A stretch of DNA of 64,000 nt from Melastoma dodecandrum (GCA_029817715.1 JARUPY010000198.1:1-64000), one strand, 5' to 3'; positions 48,601 through 62,323 are shown, numbered from the stretch's first letter. Made by a program: numbers and translations. Notes: a model not told the origin generated them from the sequence alone.

Positions 48601-50753
48601 TTATCCTCTGAAACTGTAGTAACCACCAGTTGTCGGGGCATGGAAGCCATTCTTGTTCGGCGGAAGAGCGGAGGCAGAGGTGGTGGCGAGGTATGGCGGA
48701 GGCGTAGTAGTTGTTGGTGAAAAGAATCCTGATGATGCTGCACTGTTAAGGTTGTTCGAAGCGAACATCAGCACCGCATATGGTGCGGAATGGCTGCCAG
48801 TCGTGACATTGCTGCCATGTGATGGCCATTGATAGCTAGGGAGCCTTGATGATGAAGACGAGGAGATCTGTTCAACCCTCTTTTCCGCGACGGCCACCTG
48901 TCGTAGAGGAGGCTTAGTTACCTCGTAATTTGGCAAGATGGCTTGGTACATGGGTGACCAGATTGGGGGACGCTTCGGCGGCATTGTGGAATTTGCAGTT
49001 CCACCAGACTTGGGCACAGAAGAGGAGCATCCGACCTGTGAAATTCAAACATGAGTTGGGGAATGAAAATGAGTCCCGTGTAATTCTCGAGAAATCTACC
49101 GACCGATGCTTCAGCGACCGAGACACTACCGTAGGGAACTCTTGGAGAGAAGGGCGACCGGGTTCTTCGCGGCCTCCTGTCCACTGGAAATGCTCCTTTT
49201 TGTTCTCCACTACCTTCGAATGGATAGGGATCAGGGTCGGACTCATCCCGAGGCTCAAGTTGAGGTTTTGGCCACTACTACCTATATAACCAAGAAAAAC
49301 CGCACTGGTTCGGATCACAGATTGATCGTGAGATTTCCTTTCCCGAGGAACCGAGAAAAGCCAATACCTATGTTGTCAGCATTGAACACGATCTGTTCTT
49401 CGTAGATGCCAGGTTCCTGCTTAGGCAATGCCTTATCGAATGGCCTGATCGGAAATACAAATGGTACCTACCACTAAAATTCCGATTCCAATCGCGAAGA
49501 CATAAGCCCATGAATTCGAATATAGGTTAGCATGGGCTCGTACCTCTTCCCGAAGAATTGCCCCATTCGAGGATCCCATCGGCCACCGAACTTCTGCAAG
49601 GACGCCCCTCTGTACTTTGAGACCGCACGGGAGAAACCCGTAATTTGCCGGCGAAGAACGTGAACGAATTCCTCCTTGTTCAAGTTCAGCATCTAGAAAC
49701 ACAACCCAGAAGATCGTTCTCACGCTCGATGCCAGAACTTATTCCGAGTTGCAGATACTGATATGCTAAAACCAGTTACCTGTTTCATGTCTTCCTCGTA
49801 ATCGCTCACGCTGAAGTTGATATCCGCATCGACTCCACGGAACTTGATCGCGGCTCGATCGTAAGCCCTGAATTAAGCCGGAAAGACGAACATCAAACCC
49901 TCGAAACAAAGATCATGGAAGCGGTTCAAGAGATTAAAGGAAAAAAAGAAAGGCATAATCACCTGGCTGCAGCATAGGCTGTATCAAATCCACCTGATAG
50001 AAAATCCCAAAAATATAACAATCAAATTCATGGCAACAAAATTCACAAAATAATTTCCCAGAAAAATTTTTTAATTAATTTTACCTAAATAAACTTGCTT
50101 TCCACAGTCCCTGGAATTTAAAGGGAAATATTTTGCAGAAGATTTATAGAAAACTATTAGTGAAAAATGCTGTGCCATGTTGAAAGAAAAAAATTGAAGG
50201 TGTTCTTGAATTATGGCATCTTTACCCACCATATGTGAGATTCCCATCGGCCGGTGCGGCGATAGAAGGTGACCCCACGATACTGGGAGCTGCGGGACCT
50301 TGGCCCGCGGCGGCTCTTCCTCACTGGCTGATGCGGCGGAGGTTGCATCTGAATCTGATGTTGCTGATGAAGCATCAGGCCCGGCTCTCCCCGGGAATCC
50401 CCGGATGACGAGTACAGCCACTGCGGCCTCGCCATCCCGCCCATCCCGAACCGGCGGCAATCCTCCCCTCCTCCACCGCCGTCAACCACAGGAAAAAACT
50501 GCCGAGTAACCATCTCTCCTCCCACCTCCTCCTCCTGTGCCTCCCTCTTCGGAGTCATGAAGTCAAACGCCATCAACGACACATAGTCGTCGTCGTCAGG
50601 GGCGTTTGCCTCTTCCGCATTGACAATGGACGAGTTAGACAACCCGGAATCCTCATCCGCAGGCTTGGGGAGCTCCAGACCCCCGGCGGCGGCGTTCCAG
50701 CGGCAGGAGGAGGAGGAGGTGGAGATCACAGCCTCGAGGTTGAGATCCAACAT
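48601..50753 (-). CDS. euAP2-type transcription factor with a shortened second AP2 domain
   Basis: Eight exons join into 504 codons with matching phases: complement of 50230-50753, 50085-50110 (26-nt micro-exon), 49963-49993, 49780-49867, 49544-49692, 49368-49444, 49100-49281, 48601-49035. The protein starts [12 protein letters not shown], with the EAR-type DLNL repressor motif, then an acidic Ser-rich region with FDFMTPKRE. The basic stretch [20 protein letters not shown] leads into the first AP2 domain ([54 protein letters not shown]). The second domain begins [16 protein letters not shown] and [20 protein letters not shown], then jumps to [17 protein letters not shown]: the YVYLGLFDTE-type exon is missing and the rest is shortened. 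A second LNLSLG motif is in exon 7. A miR172 site in the last exon marks it as AP2/TOE-like, involved by family in flowering time and floral patterning. Confidence 0.85.
48723..48743 (-). promoter_or_regulatory. miR172 target site in the euAP2 coding sequence
   Basis: On the minus strand the 21 bases read as the AP2-family miR172 site with G as first base: GTGCAGCATCATCAGGATTC plus T. It encodes SAASSGF, as in AP2 and TOE genes. Compared with the classical site only the first base differs. Base pairing with miR172 would allow cleavage or translational repression. Confidence 0.85.
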
Positions 50754-50899
50754 GGTTGGTTTTAGGAGGTGATGTTTCTCCCCCCCTGTGTCCGTGTCTC
50801 CCACTTTCTGACTGATAAGGAGACTTGTTATTTCGTCATCGTCTTCTGACACCGTCAAATGAAAAAAGAGAAGAGGCAAGAGGATAAAAAGCACTGGAA

Positions 50900-53800
50900 G
50901 CTAACTAATGTAATGTTTACTCTCTCGGTCGGAGTTAACTGGGGATGGATTCCTTAGGTTTGTCTAACGACGGACTCCGTACTTTTAATCTCATTCCCTT
51001 TTTATGTGATCAAAACTAATGAAAATAAAAAAGGTTTAAGTCATGCCTTTCCTAACTATATGACCTTAAAAATATATTGAATTAAGACATTCAAATATAT
51101 TATTTTATTTTAAAATCTAATAATAAATAAATAATAATATCGTATATTTATTGTGGAGCAATTCCATCCCTAGTTTCAAACTTATGAAAGCCGTGCCGTT
51201 TCTTGGGTAGTTATGACCCTGAATCAACGGATTGTATTTTTCTATCCTATGTCGATCTCACCCTTTCTTTTTGTTGGTTGAATCTTCGTTTACGATCTCG
51301 AACGCCGCTACAAGAATGGGCTAGAAACAATGTGTCATATGTCGATAAAGTTACCTATGTCGAATAAAAATCAAAATTAAATAAGATACATTGAGCAATG
51401 AATTTAAGCACACATTTTCAAAAGTTAAATAAAAAACAAAAGTAGAATAAAAGTTGGGGTTACCACCCGGATCGAAAAAAAATTAAAGTAAGTTGTCTGG
51501 GTTGTGGTAAATCAAATATTTGATTTCTTAAAATATCAAGCCGCAAAAGAAATTTTTAAAGGTTCATGCCATAATAAAAGAAAATTAAAAGTTAGGTCAC
51601 AAATCGTCGAAAAATTAATAATTAATAAAATCTAAAATTATTATAACAGAAAAGCTAATTCTTTATCCACGTTGAAGATATTTGGTAGAATTAAAATAAT
51701 TCAAATTTCAATTTGGATTAATTCCTAAAATTATTTAAAAAATGCAAGAAGAAAAATTCAAAGAAAAATATTAAAATAATGTGACGTATTTTATAAAAAT
51801 AAATAAATATTCGGATATATTTTAAAATATTATTATTTTTAAACCACGACAAAATAGTGGGATGGCATTATTAAAAATTGTTAGAACATTTTTAGTAATG
51901 TATTGCTCCTACAAGATAGGAGCTGCGCCTTCTTGCCATTTATGACATTTGGAGAAAATTCAACTCCTCCATTTATGGAAAACGTTGAGTTTCTTGTGTT
52001 TCCTTCTTTTTTTTTCTCAAAATAACAAAGGGTTAAAAAAAAATCGATACGGTCGCTCTTTCTTTAGATAAATTATTTTATAGAATTATTAATGTTTTCA
52101 GGTAAAAAAAATTAAATATAATATAAAATAATTTAAACCAATAAATTGTTAAAACGTCAGAACATTTTACATAATATTAACATAAATGGAACACCTCTGA
52201 TGTTACTGAAAATAGTAAATACGTATTCATGTTTTTACACCCGAGTTATTTTAAACTATAAATAAAATATAAACGAACAGATATAATTTATATAGTGGCC
52301 CTATCTTTTTATGGCAAGTTGTATGTACCTAATTCAATTGATTGTTTTTTAATTGTTCTTTCAGATGATAATTTTTTATATAGTTATACTGTCAAATAAC
52401 TTAAATTATTATTATTATTATATAATATTTTTAGGTAGAGGGTTTCTTTTTGGGGCCAAAATATCATCATGACATATAGTGTCAATTTTTTATTTTTATC
52501 ATCCACAAGGCTGGACCAGACTATTTGATTTATTAATTAATTTTGGTTAGGTAAGTAGTGTATTTAATGTATATAGCGAATAAAGTAAAGACTCAATGTC
52601 TTGTACAAAGATTCAATCGGACGAGTTGGTATTAGATTGAGGAGGAAAAGAAAAAGTATGTATTGGTGTCTCTGTATCTATTTATTTTTCTTTTTGAAAA
52701 TAATGTATTCCCGGTAGGTTTTTATATATAGAAATAGATTTAAGAAAAGAAGAAGAAGAATAATAAGTAGATTATTATAAGAAAATAGTGGTGATCTAAT
52801 TAACAAACACTAAGAACAACTTATATCTCAAGGGTTTGATTCCCAAAAAGCACGTCTGACTCGGAGATTAATTAGTTTTTTTTAAATATAAAGAAAAAAG
52901 CATTTATTAATTTGCGCCTAAAGATGCTCATATTTAATATTTAGAACGAGGCTGTGGAGACTTTTTTTTTCCAGTCCAAATAATAACAATAATAATAATA
53001 ATATAAGATGAATAAAATATAAAGTTAAGGAGTTGATATCTATCCAATAATAGGACGCCACGTGGCCACGTAAGGATAAGGCGCACGAGGGAAGATATTG
53101 CATTTCAACCCTAACCATTTATTTTTTTTTTCATTCGAATTATCTTCTTCTTCTTCTTCTTCTTCTTCTGTTGTTGTTGTTGTTTTCCTAGTTGTAGTAG
53201 TTGGTTGCTCTTGTGGGACAAATAATATTTGGCAAGTTGGGAGAGGGGGGGACTCCTCCCAAATATCAACATCGACCAATAAATGATGCTGATGTAGGAA
53301 ATACCCAAACAACAAAAGGAAAAACAACAATTGTTATATTAAAGTCAACACCGTAGTACTACCTAACAAAAGGAAAAAATATACATTCATTCATTCATTC
53401 ATAATCAGATCTTCACCTCAAAACCTCCTCCTTTCTTATCTTTTTTGTTATTGTCGGTGGATTAAACTGACAGTTCATTTTAGTTGACCTTCTTCTTCTT
53501 TAAGTACCCTTTTCCTTTTTCCAATTATCCACACAATATAACTAGAAATTCATATAAGAAAAAAAAAACATATACATGTTAGTCCACGTCGGATCTCACG
53601 ACTAACGGTGTATCAAAAAGCCAGAAATAAAATAAAAGTTATAACTTCAAAGGAAACAAATTAAAGACGATGACATGGATTAAAAGCTCGGAAAAATTAA
53701 TGGTCACGTATTTATATTTTGCCAAAAAAAAAAATCGGAAACAAGATGGTGGACGAGAGGCTGTTAAGGGTTGGTTTAGAAAAAATTTGTGAAATAAGTT

Positions 53801-56800
53801 TCCAGTTTTAGAAAATAACGTAAATATCGCTCGCTCTTCACTTATTTCTTGAAACGACGATTTTGTTTTACACATTAATTTTTATTTCAAATAGCGACAA
53901 TGAGTAAAATTAGTTAAATTGTTATTTCAAATAACAATTTTGAAAGACTTGAAAATATTTTAAAGTTTTATTTTTTGGATCATCGTTTTAAATATTTTCT
54001 TTTTAAAATAATGTATCTCAATAAAGTAAGCTGTTTTAAATGACTTTGATCGATTCAATTAATTTTTTCAAAGACTTTTTTTTCGTAAAATCAAAAACGT
54101 CGTTTAAAAAAATGAACTGTATTTAAATAAGTTACGAAAGTGATTTTTTTTCAAAACTAATCTATATAAACTTCCAAGGAATAATCGAGCAGTGTTTAAT
54201 TGATTAGATGTCGTTAATGTGATGAAGATGGTTTGTGAAAATAAAAATAATACAATAAATGAGGATGGAGCGAACATCCAGAAGCATAAAGCTAAATACT
54301 AATAATAACAATGAAGGCTGTGGGTGCGGTTGTAGTTGCAATTGATGTCGGCAGGGGTACGAGGTTCTTTTTTTATTTCTTTCAAAGGGAGAGACGTGGT
54401 CATTTGCTCTCCTCTCGAAATTCTTTATTTTATAACATCGTACCCACTTTAGTTCATGTCCCCCCCCTCCCCATTTCCCAAATTACCCTCCGATTCCTTG
54501 AGCAAAGATAAAGTCGAAGGGGGAGGAGGGTCTTGCCTCATCGTTCTTTGTTTGTTTTTTTAAAAAATAGTAATAATAAAAAACTGAGGAGAAGTTGCTC
54601 CATGTGGTGAACTTACTGTTGCTGCTTCTGTTGGTGGTGGTGGGGTGGGGGGGACGACGACGACGACGTTGGAATTGCAAAAACACGAAAAGACCCTCGA
54701 GGAGGAAAAGGGATCTCTCTATCTCTATCTCTCTCTCTTTTATTTTTAAATTTTCCTAGATCTACCAAGTGCTGTTCCTATTTGTCCATTAAAATTCGAT
54801 TCCCTATTGTGTTGCTGTACCGGTCCTAGGCATAAGGGCGTTGTGCAATGTTAACACGATAGAAAAAAATTTACAAAATATGATATATAATTTCGAAAAT
54901 AAAGTTTGAAATTAAATTTTATAAGTTCGAATTCACTTACGAAGAAAATCGAAATTATAAAATTTAGTGTTTTTTTTAATAGGACTTTAAGTCCGATTTA
55001 AAAAATAAATAAATAAAAAAATGGAGTCCAACTTTAAAAACACCTTAAGAAAGTCTCTTATAAAGTCCAATTTCGATGCATTAATTTTTAAATTTCTAAA
55101 CTTTCTACACGGTATTTCACAAATTTTTTCACACTCGTCGCTTTTTCGATACTTTCCTCCATGGCATAATACATAGGTAACCGTCGCTAAACACAGATTA
55201 ACCCCTCCCTAATTATCCTCTTTCCATATCTATTTTCTCTTACAATTTTTAGGCTACTAATTTCTCTGCTTCTCTTCCATCTTCCTTAAAGAACAATAAT
55301 AATAAAGGCCATTCATTACTTCTTGTTATTGCAAGGTAGGGAGGGAGATTCCTTGCAATTAAAAGCAGGAGCAGATAAGATTTTTTTAAGGGAATAAACA
55401 AATAATATTTCATAGGGGCTAAGTGTCAAAACCACAGCCTTGCAAAAATTATAAAACTTGAAAAAAATTATTAATTAAATGGTCATCCTAACCCCCCCCC
55501 CCCCCCCCCCCCCCAGACTAATATTAGCTCCAAATCTAACAAAACCTGCCAAAATAATAATTATTATGAAAAAAGAAAACAACCACCCTAGTATTATTTC
55601 ATTTAAAAAGAAATTACATAAATGCATTTATTTTACTGGGGTCCACAGATCTTCAGCTCCAGTCAAACAGTAATATCTATGAGATTACCACAGATATATG
55701 TAAATTTCAAGGCACTCGAGGACCAGGGAGGGGGTGTTGTCTAAGATTCGAGATTCCCCCCCAAAAAAAAAGGGGGAGTCAGGGAGGGGTTAATCATGGA
55801 TGATGATAATGAATCATATGCCACACCCCCCCAAATTGAGTGCTATTCCCAAATTCGAGGTGTCACCTAAATCACTACCAAATATGGAAAATGAACCCCA
55901 CCCCCCCACCCAACATTGTGGCAAGCAATCCTTAGCTGTAAAAAAAAAAAAAAGAAGACCAAAAGAATACACCCCAACCTCTGTCTCTCCCTCCATCCTT
56001 TGAAATGAACTTACTTCTTGGCACAAGACAAGACACAACCCTTTTTCCCTTTTGAAGAACCAAATTCCATTCCATGCTCTCCAAGAAAAAAAAAACATTC
56101 CCCAGATGCCACCCTCCCCCACAACAACCTTTCTCTCCTCTTTTTCCCCATCCACATGACACAGTTCCCACAATCATTTTAGGACTAAGGTACCAACAAG
56201 AAAAAGGGATGGTGGGGTGGGCTTCTCTGGTTGTAATCTAACCCCCTCAAAGTCGAATTATCTAATCATTTCCCATTTTCTTCTTGTCGCTAAAGTTGGG
56301 AAGTCATCACACCCCTTCCCAGATCTTAACCCTACAAATCACATCCATATCTCATTAATCGATGATACGTTTAACATAAGATCCTATAATTACTGCTTAA
56401 CCAGAAAGCATAGAACCGTAACATCCACGTACCGTTCTCTCACCCTCCGCGAATCTTGTCCCGTGAAGGAGTTCTGAAAGAACGCCAAAACCTGGGGAGG
56501 GGAGGCTGTCCCTTAAAGAAACTGTGCTGTCATAAAAATAGCACTGAGGTAGCCTGGTCACATATCATCATGAGTTCCAAGCCCCTTGAAATAAGATTGA
56601 GGATCCATAGCACGATTAATTGAAGAGATATGTTGAGCCCACTGATTGGCGCACGAAAACTGGTGACAGATGCACAACCTCCCATTTTGTGCAGTAAGCA
56701 ACTCGGGATGTACAGGCAAACCAACAGATTTCCCCCTGCCGACTAGTTTTAGTATCCCACCCTATCCGATGGTGGAATCGGCAAGGAGGCGAGAGGTTAC

Positions 56801-56850
56801 TAAATAGTCATCTCGACCATAAGCTATTCATTTGGTTTTTCCTGCTGGGT
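50900..56850. other. Long AT-rich spacer with simple repeats
   Basis: About 6 kb with no supported gene. It holds the euAP2 upstream region, AT-rich DNA from 51000 to 52900, (CTT)n and (GTT)n runs at 53143-53184, a (GAC)n run near 54652-54669, a CT-rich run near 54714-54739, a 22-base C homopolymer at 55493-55514, and A or C homopolymers to 56150. The part near 56500-56850 is probably the former 3' region of the UPF2 copy. Confidence 0.5.
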
Positions 56851-56853
56851 CAT

Positions 56854-59800
56854 TCATCTCCTTCTGCTATAATAACCGGCACCCCCAGAATGATTCTGAG
56901 GCCGGAAAAGTCCCCTGCTACCACTCCCGCCACTACCTTCCCAGGTGTTGCCTCGGCTCATGACCCTACCCCCACCACTCGGGGCCCAACCCACAGACTG
57001 CATGCCTAACCCATTAAGCTCCTCTTCTTCCCAATCATTGTACTCCAAGACCAGTCTTTTGATGTCTTGCTTCTCTACGAACTCCGGGCTTCTTTCTGTT
57101 ACGTGCTCTGAACCAAGGAGCAATCCCGTGGAATGTACAGCTGTTTTGTTTGTTGCTTGTTCCCTCGTTTCACAAGCACTTTCACTTGGACGTCTTTGCT
57201 TCCGGCGGCATCCACGTCCAGAGCCTCATCACCGCTCTCCCCTCCAACACCTCCCCATGATGATCTTTCATCGATCCCTCAAACACATTCATTGGAATTG
57301 TCATGTTCAATGTAGGATGTCCTCGGAGATCTAGTCTGCGTTGCTCCATATACTTTCCTGCAGTCGATGTTCGGGTAAAAATGTTAACATAACGATGTCG
57401 CAAAAAACGAAGATGGGGGTCAGGCGGATCACAGAAAATAAAGATAAGGAAGCAAACTTCACATGGACAAATTAGTAGTTTAGACAATGAAATCAGATGG
57501 TTAATGGCGGTATCACAATTAATTGTGTTAACAACATCAAGAATAAAGTTGCTTATCTTAGTTCTTTACCAAACATGCAATTGAATTTCAAGGCAAGCAA
57601 GCATTGTCGACACAAATTGGACTAGTTTTTAGTTCTACCGTAGTACATGGACACCACATGTGGTTAGTAAATGTGGAGTAGGGTGAATCTTGCATCACGT
57701 CGATTCTTTCTAGACGAGTCTGTGAGACCCTACATATACCCCAATGTTTTGATTGTCGAGCCTGTTGGCCATGCCCTTGTGTACTCGTACAGTTGAGATG
57801 ATATAAAAGAAGTTACTTATCAGAAAAAAAAAAACTTCACCTGAACAACGGCCCTGAGCTCCTGATCAAAGCTGGCTTCTTCTACAGGGTCTACATCGGG
57901 CGCCTTTTGTCTTACTCGGACCTCGTCGTCGTCGTCAGAAGTAGATCCAACATCATCATCCTCATCCTCATCCTCATCATCTCCTTCACTATCACTTCCA
58001 TCATCATGATTCTCTTCATCAAGCCCTTCTTCCTCATGTCCACCATCTAGAGAACTGCTACCAGATTCAGTATCAGATTCAGGAATGTCCTTGCATAACT
58101 CCCCATTTTCCTCCCTGCTGTTTTCATGCCGTGGTCTATCAGACCGCCTACTATGAGTTTTGTCCGAGTCAACGTGTTTCTCATTGTTGGACCACTCATT
58201 AGAGATTGTACGCTCATGCTGGGACGCAACTGCAAATAAGTCCTGCATTCCAACATATACCATCTGAAATTACGAATTGAAAATCTATAGAGTATTAAAA
58301 TAACTATCAAGAAAAATCTATTCGACAGTCAGTTAACAAGGAAGGCTTCTTAGGCATAACAATGGGAGTACGAGTCCTTGACAAAGTATTACACCTTTGG
58401 TCAGTCTAGTTCTCATGTACACGGGGGATGTCTGAAGAAAGAATGCGCTAATATCTGAAAATATCATATATACGGCATTAATGAACCATACTCTTAATAA
58501 TCAATTAAGAATAAACAACTACTTCAGATTTACACGAAGAGACTCGTGTTCTCAAGGCATCTGTGTACATGCATATTTCAGGAGTTAATCACGCTCATTT
58601 TCCCATTTAAAACATGGTAAATACAGACGAACGGACCTGCAAATCAAATTCTATATCCAAAGGCAGGGAACCCTTCCCGAGGATGTATCTTTGAAAATGT
58701 ATCAAAAAGCGATCCAACTTCCTCTTTGATGAGCCCCGGTCAAAGTAATGGCCACAAGTTTGGAGGAGAGTAATGACCAATCTAATTCGGAAACAATCTT
58801 CCGGCGGATCCAACACGTCTTGATGTTTAAGGAAAATCAAAACAAAATGGTTCCATGAAATATGCCCAAATTCATCACATTAGAGAGTGCTGACAAGTGC
58901 ATAGAACAGCGTAAAGAATAAAATCAAAATAGAAAGCAAGGGTTAGGTCAACCGCCAGATAAGTCCTTAAGAACCCCCTTTACCTGATGAGAGCATTAGT
59001 TAGAAAAGTCACTTCAATATGCCCAGGAAATTGAGAAACTTTATAATTTCTATTTTCTAGTAAAGATGTCAAAAACACAGAAAATTACGACACTTCTATA
59101 ACAAAGCCAGTACAATGCATGATCCCTCTTACTGGCGGGAAATGTAACAAATAAATGAATGAAATCTATCCGTCTAATTTCCCAGTGCCATTATATAGCC
59201 ACCATAACAAGTCAGCAACTTCTTTCTTAACCTCTGCTGTGCCATAGCCAAACACCAGAAGCAAATAGAGTGTCTCAAATATCACAGACGATTCTAGTTC
59301 ATAGTTGTAAAGCTCTCCTAAGAAGCGCATATGGGCAACTCGTCTCTGTGGCATCCCATATTCATTTAATTCAAGACCAAGGCGAATCTCCTCCAAAACC
59401 TGAAGTCAAGAGAGACGGTTTTTATCCCCAGGATGTAAGAAATAATTACACAGGCCAAACCAAATATTGGAAATATATTTGACAGTTGTTTTACAAAAAC
59501 CTCTCCACGTCAGCAGCAATGTCAAGTAATTAGAGGGTGCTCCAGAAAATACCAACCTCATCAACAACTGCAATGGCAAATTCATCGTGATAACGACTAA
59601 GACCGGCAGTCAGTGAAGCAATCAAGTGAATCTGGCCATATTTCCCTTTGTGTACCTTCATAAAACATTTTAGAAGGTATGTTTCACATTCACTCAATGG
59701 CAACTTGCGGAGTTGTCTCAGTACATGTTCAATCGAAGATTTATCAAGGTCTGAGAAAAGCAACTTTCTGATATACTGCAAAAAAGGAGGCAGAGTCAAA

Positions 59801-61587
59801 AAGTAAGCAACAACACCTCCACTGCTTCCTATGTCTGAATTAAAGCAAGTACTAGCAACTAAAACATAGTTTGTTAATAAAAAAAGTCATACCTCATGCA
59901 ATGGTGGCTGGACTTTAGAGATACGTGCGGATCTTTCAGGAGGCTTACACAGGTAATAAGCATTTTCGACAAGGGTACTATGACGAGGGTCCAGGTTCTT
60001 GACATTCTTTAAGCGCATAAGTATCTCCAACATGTTGGCCATTCGAACCGTTGTTTCAGGAGATCGATACAAAAACTGACCACAAGTCTCAAGAAGATTA
60101 CAGGCGACATCAATGTTGTGATGGGTAAAATCGTCTAAACATGATGACAAGAACAAATAGTGTCCCTGCATTATGAAATAATTATTATAGTGTCTTATCA
60201 TGCAGCTGACTTACTTTCAAACAACTAAATACGACACTAGCTGGAACAATCCTGAACTTGCATAGCTCTCCAATAAATCTAATATTTCTGATCTTCGTTT
60301 CGATGTTCATTTGGTCCTGCAGTTATAAGCACACTTCTCTCATCTTTTTCCCAAATTCCACAACCAACAGGGACAAAAGTTGACACAAGAACAAGCTGAA
60401 CGAGCATCTCTGAGCAGAGAAACAGACCTTTTTGTTGATACGGAAGTTGAATTCCTCCTCCAGCAATTGCAAAAGCATCAAAGAGACATCTTTCATGCAA
60501 GTAGATGTCTTGCAAACGGCTGATTTTTGATGATTTTTTATCCAACTTTTGTCTCTTTGTTGTGGAAGAGACAACCTCTGAGCAGAGACAAAAGGGTCTG
60601 TTTCTCTTTGTTGTGGAGACATCCTCTGGAAGATGTCTCCCAGAACATCAAACGGCTGATTTTTGTCTTCGATGACGCCCACAAAGTAAAGTTCCAAAAG
60701 CAACTTGAGAGGGCTGCGTTTTTTAATGGTCTTCGAGGGTCAGTGTCAACATCGTCCCCGGATTTTCCAGGAAGAAACACTTTCAACAGTCATTGCATCA
60801 AGTTGGGCGAGAAGTCCTTGTATCTTTGATGAAGCAAAGAGCAAATCTGAATTGCGGGGAGGGAAAAGACATTACCAAAACAGGAGGAGAAAAATATAAC
60901 GATCATCCCATAATTAAAGAATGAAACAAATATTGATACTTGAACAGCAGATGGTATGTCTGAACTTTTGAGTTTGGCATCACAAATTGCAGAAACAGCT
61001 TCGCTGACGAATTTGCTAAGGTTCACGTTCCGCAGTTCATCCATCAGCCCTTCTCGCTGCTCCTCATTTATTTGCTTTAGCTTCTTTATTACAGCCGTAT
61101 CCCGCTTAATGCTGGACTCAAGTGTTCTGAGGAACCCCGAGTCTGAAAAATATTGTTCTAAAGGTTCAAGAAACTTCTCCAAACACGCACAAAGATAATA
61201 TGCCCCTAACGGAAAGGAGCTTTGAAGGCCGACTTCCCTATTTCAAAATCAGCCATACAAAAACCCGATTTCAGGGCATTAGTTAACAAATTTTAAAACT
61301 AAGTAACCTACAAAAATAGAAGGTCATCAGCACTGTGTTTAATATGCTAAAAGGAAGTCTAAGAATAAGTAACCTCTCGGGATTGAGGTTACTCTGGCGA
61401 AGAGCCAATTTCGCCTCGATGGACTTATTCAGGTCCTCCAATCGAGCCACGTTTTCCTGGAAATAGATTTTTCAGAGGACATCCACTTCAGCATCAACTT
61501 AGAGACAGACAAAAAAAATTAACGCACCTCATCGTCGTGCTTGCCGGGAGGATCTCCGCCGCGATATTCGCCTTCATTGCTATCCAT
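56854..61587 (-). pseudogene. UPF2 (nonsense-mediated decay factor) pseudogene, introns retained
   Basis: UPF2 bridges UPF1 and UPF3 in NMD. From the 5' end: exon 61528-61587 (MDSNEGEYRGGDPPGKHDDE), 61374-61456 (LNKSIEAKLALRQSNLNPER), exon ending near 61143 (SGFLRTLESSIKRDTAVIKK), 60660-60870 (SLLHQRYKDFSPNLMQ, TGA, LLKVFLPGKSGDDVD, then LLLELYFVGVIED in another frame), 60420-60500 (TCMKDVSLMLLQLLEEEFNF), 60200-60316 (MNIETKIRNIRFIGELCKFR), 59890-60165 (DDFTHHNIDVACNLLETCGQ), 59550-59780 (SDLDKSSIEHVLRQLRKLPL), 59180-59399 (EEIRLGLELNEYGMPQRRVA), 58635-58820 (LDPPEDCFRIRLVITLL), 57838-58250 (acidic region), 57257-57350 (MTIPMNVFEG), and the tail to 56854 (DIKRLVLEYNDWEEEELNG). Between VIED and TCMKDVS several hundred residues of the first two MIF4G domains are gone. 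Nonsense codons and frameshifts occur in at least five exons. A functional UPF2 must lie elsewhere. Confidence 0.9.
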
Positions 61588-61599
61588 CCCCGCGCGGGA

Positions 61600-62320
61600 A
61601 CGCAGAAAAACCGATCCGTCGCCGAAGAACCCAAAATCAACGCAGGATCGTCCCGTGCGATTAAGACCACGTTCTATTCCCTCCGCACCGAGAGAATCTC
61701 CCAACTCCCACGCGTGCCATCGCCACTGCCACTGCCGGAGGCTCCGGTATCGGCCGGAGATCGGGTTATTCCGATCGAATGGACGGAATCCTTGACCCGT
61801 AAAACTCTAGGACAGGGCCGGGATCCGAATACCCGACGGTTTCCCCCCACCAGGTCGGCTAGCGTTTCTTGGGCTGAGCCTTTTAAATGGGCTTTATGAA
61901 GTCAATTTAGGCCGAATGCTGGTGTCTTGGGTCTGGAGGTGCTGCTTACTTCTCATCGAAGGCCCATCAGACCCAATTAAGCTCGGGTAATCATCATGGG
62001 AAGCGGAGGCTCAATGTATTTTTGTTCAAAGCTGATTCCAGCAAAATCTGGAAATTCGTTGGTGATATAACAAAAATAATAATGCTGTTCTCCGGAATGT
62101 GTGGAATGGTCATCAATCTCAGCTCACTCGTCGGTAGCTTCTCTCTCTTATTTGAGATAACGGACTAAAGCTTCCTTCTGCGTTATTATATGTTACCTGT
62201 GATTGATTCGCCGCAAGATGCAACTGGTAACTATTCCCTTCTCTTCTGCGGCGGCTCTGGAGGCTTCCTGGATAAGGGACGATCATGAGTAGGCGTGATG
62301 TACATCTATCTGGTCATGGC
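61600..62320. other. Spacer upstream of the UPF2 copy
   Basis: Includes the former UPF2 promoter side with GCCCA/GGCCC words (for example near 61871, 61911 and 61962). No gene supported. Confidence 0.35.
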
Positions 62321-62323
62321 ATC

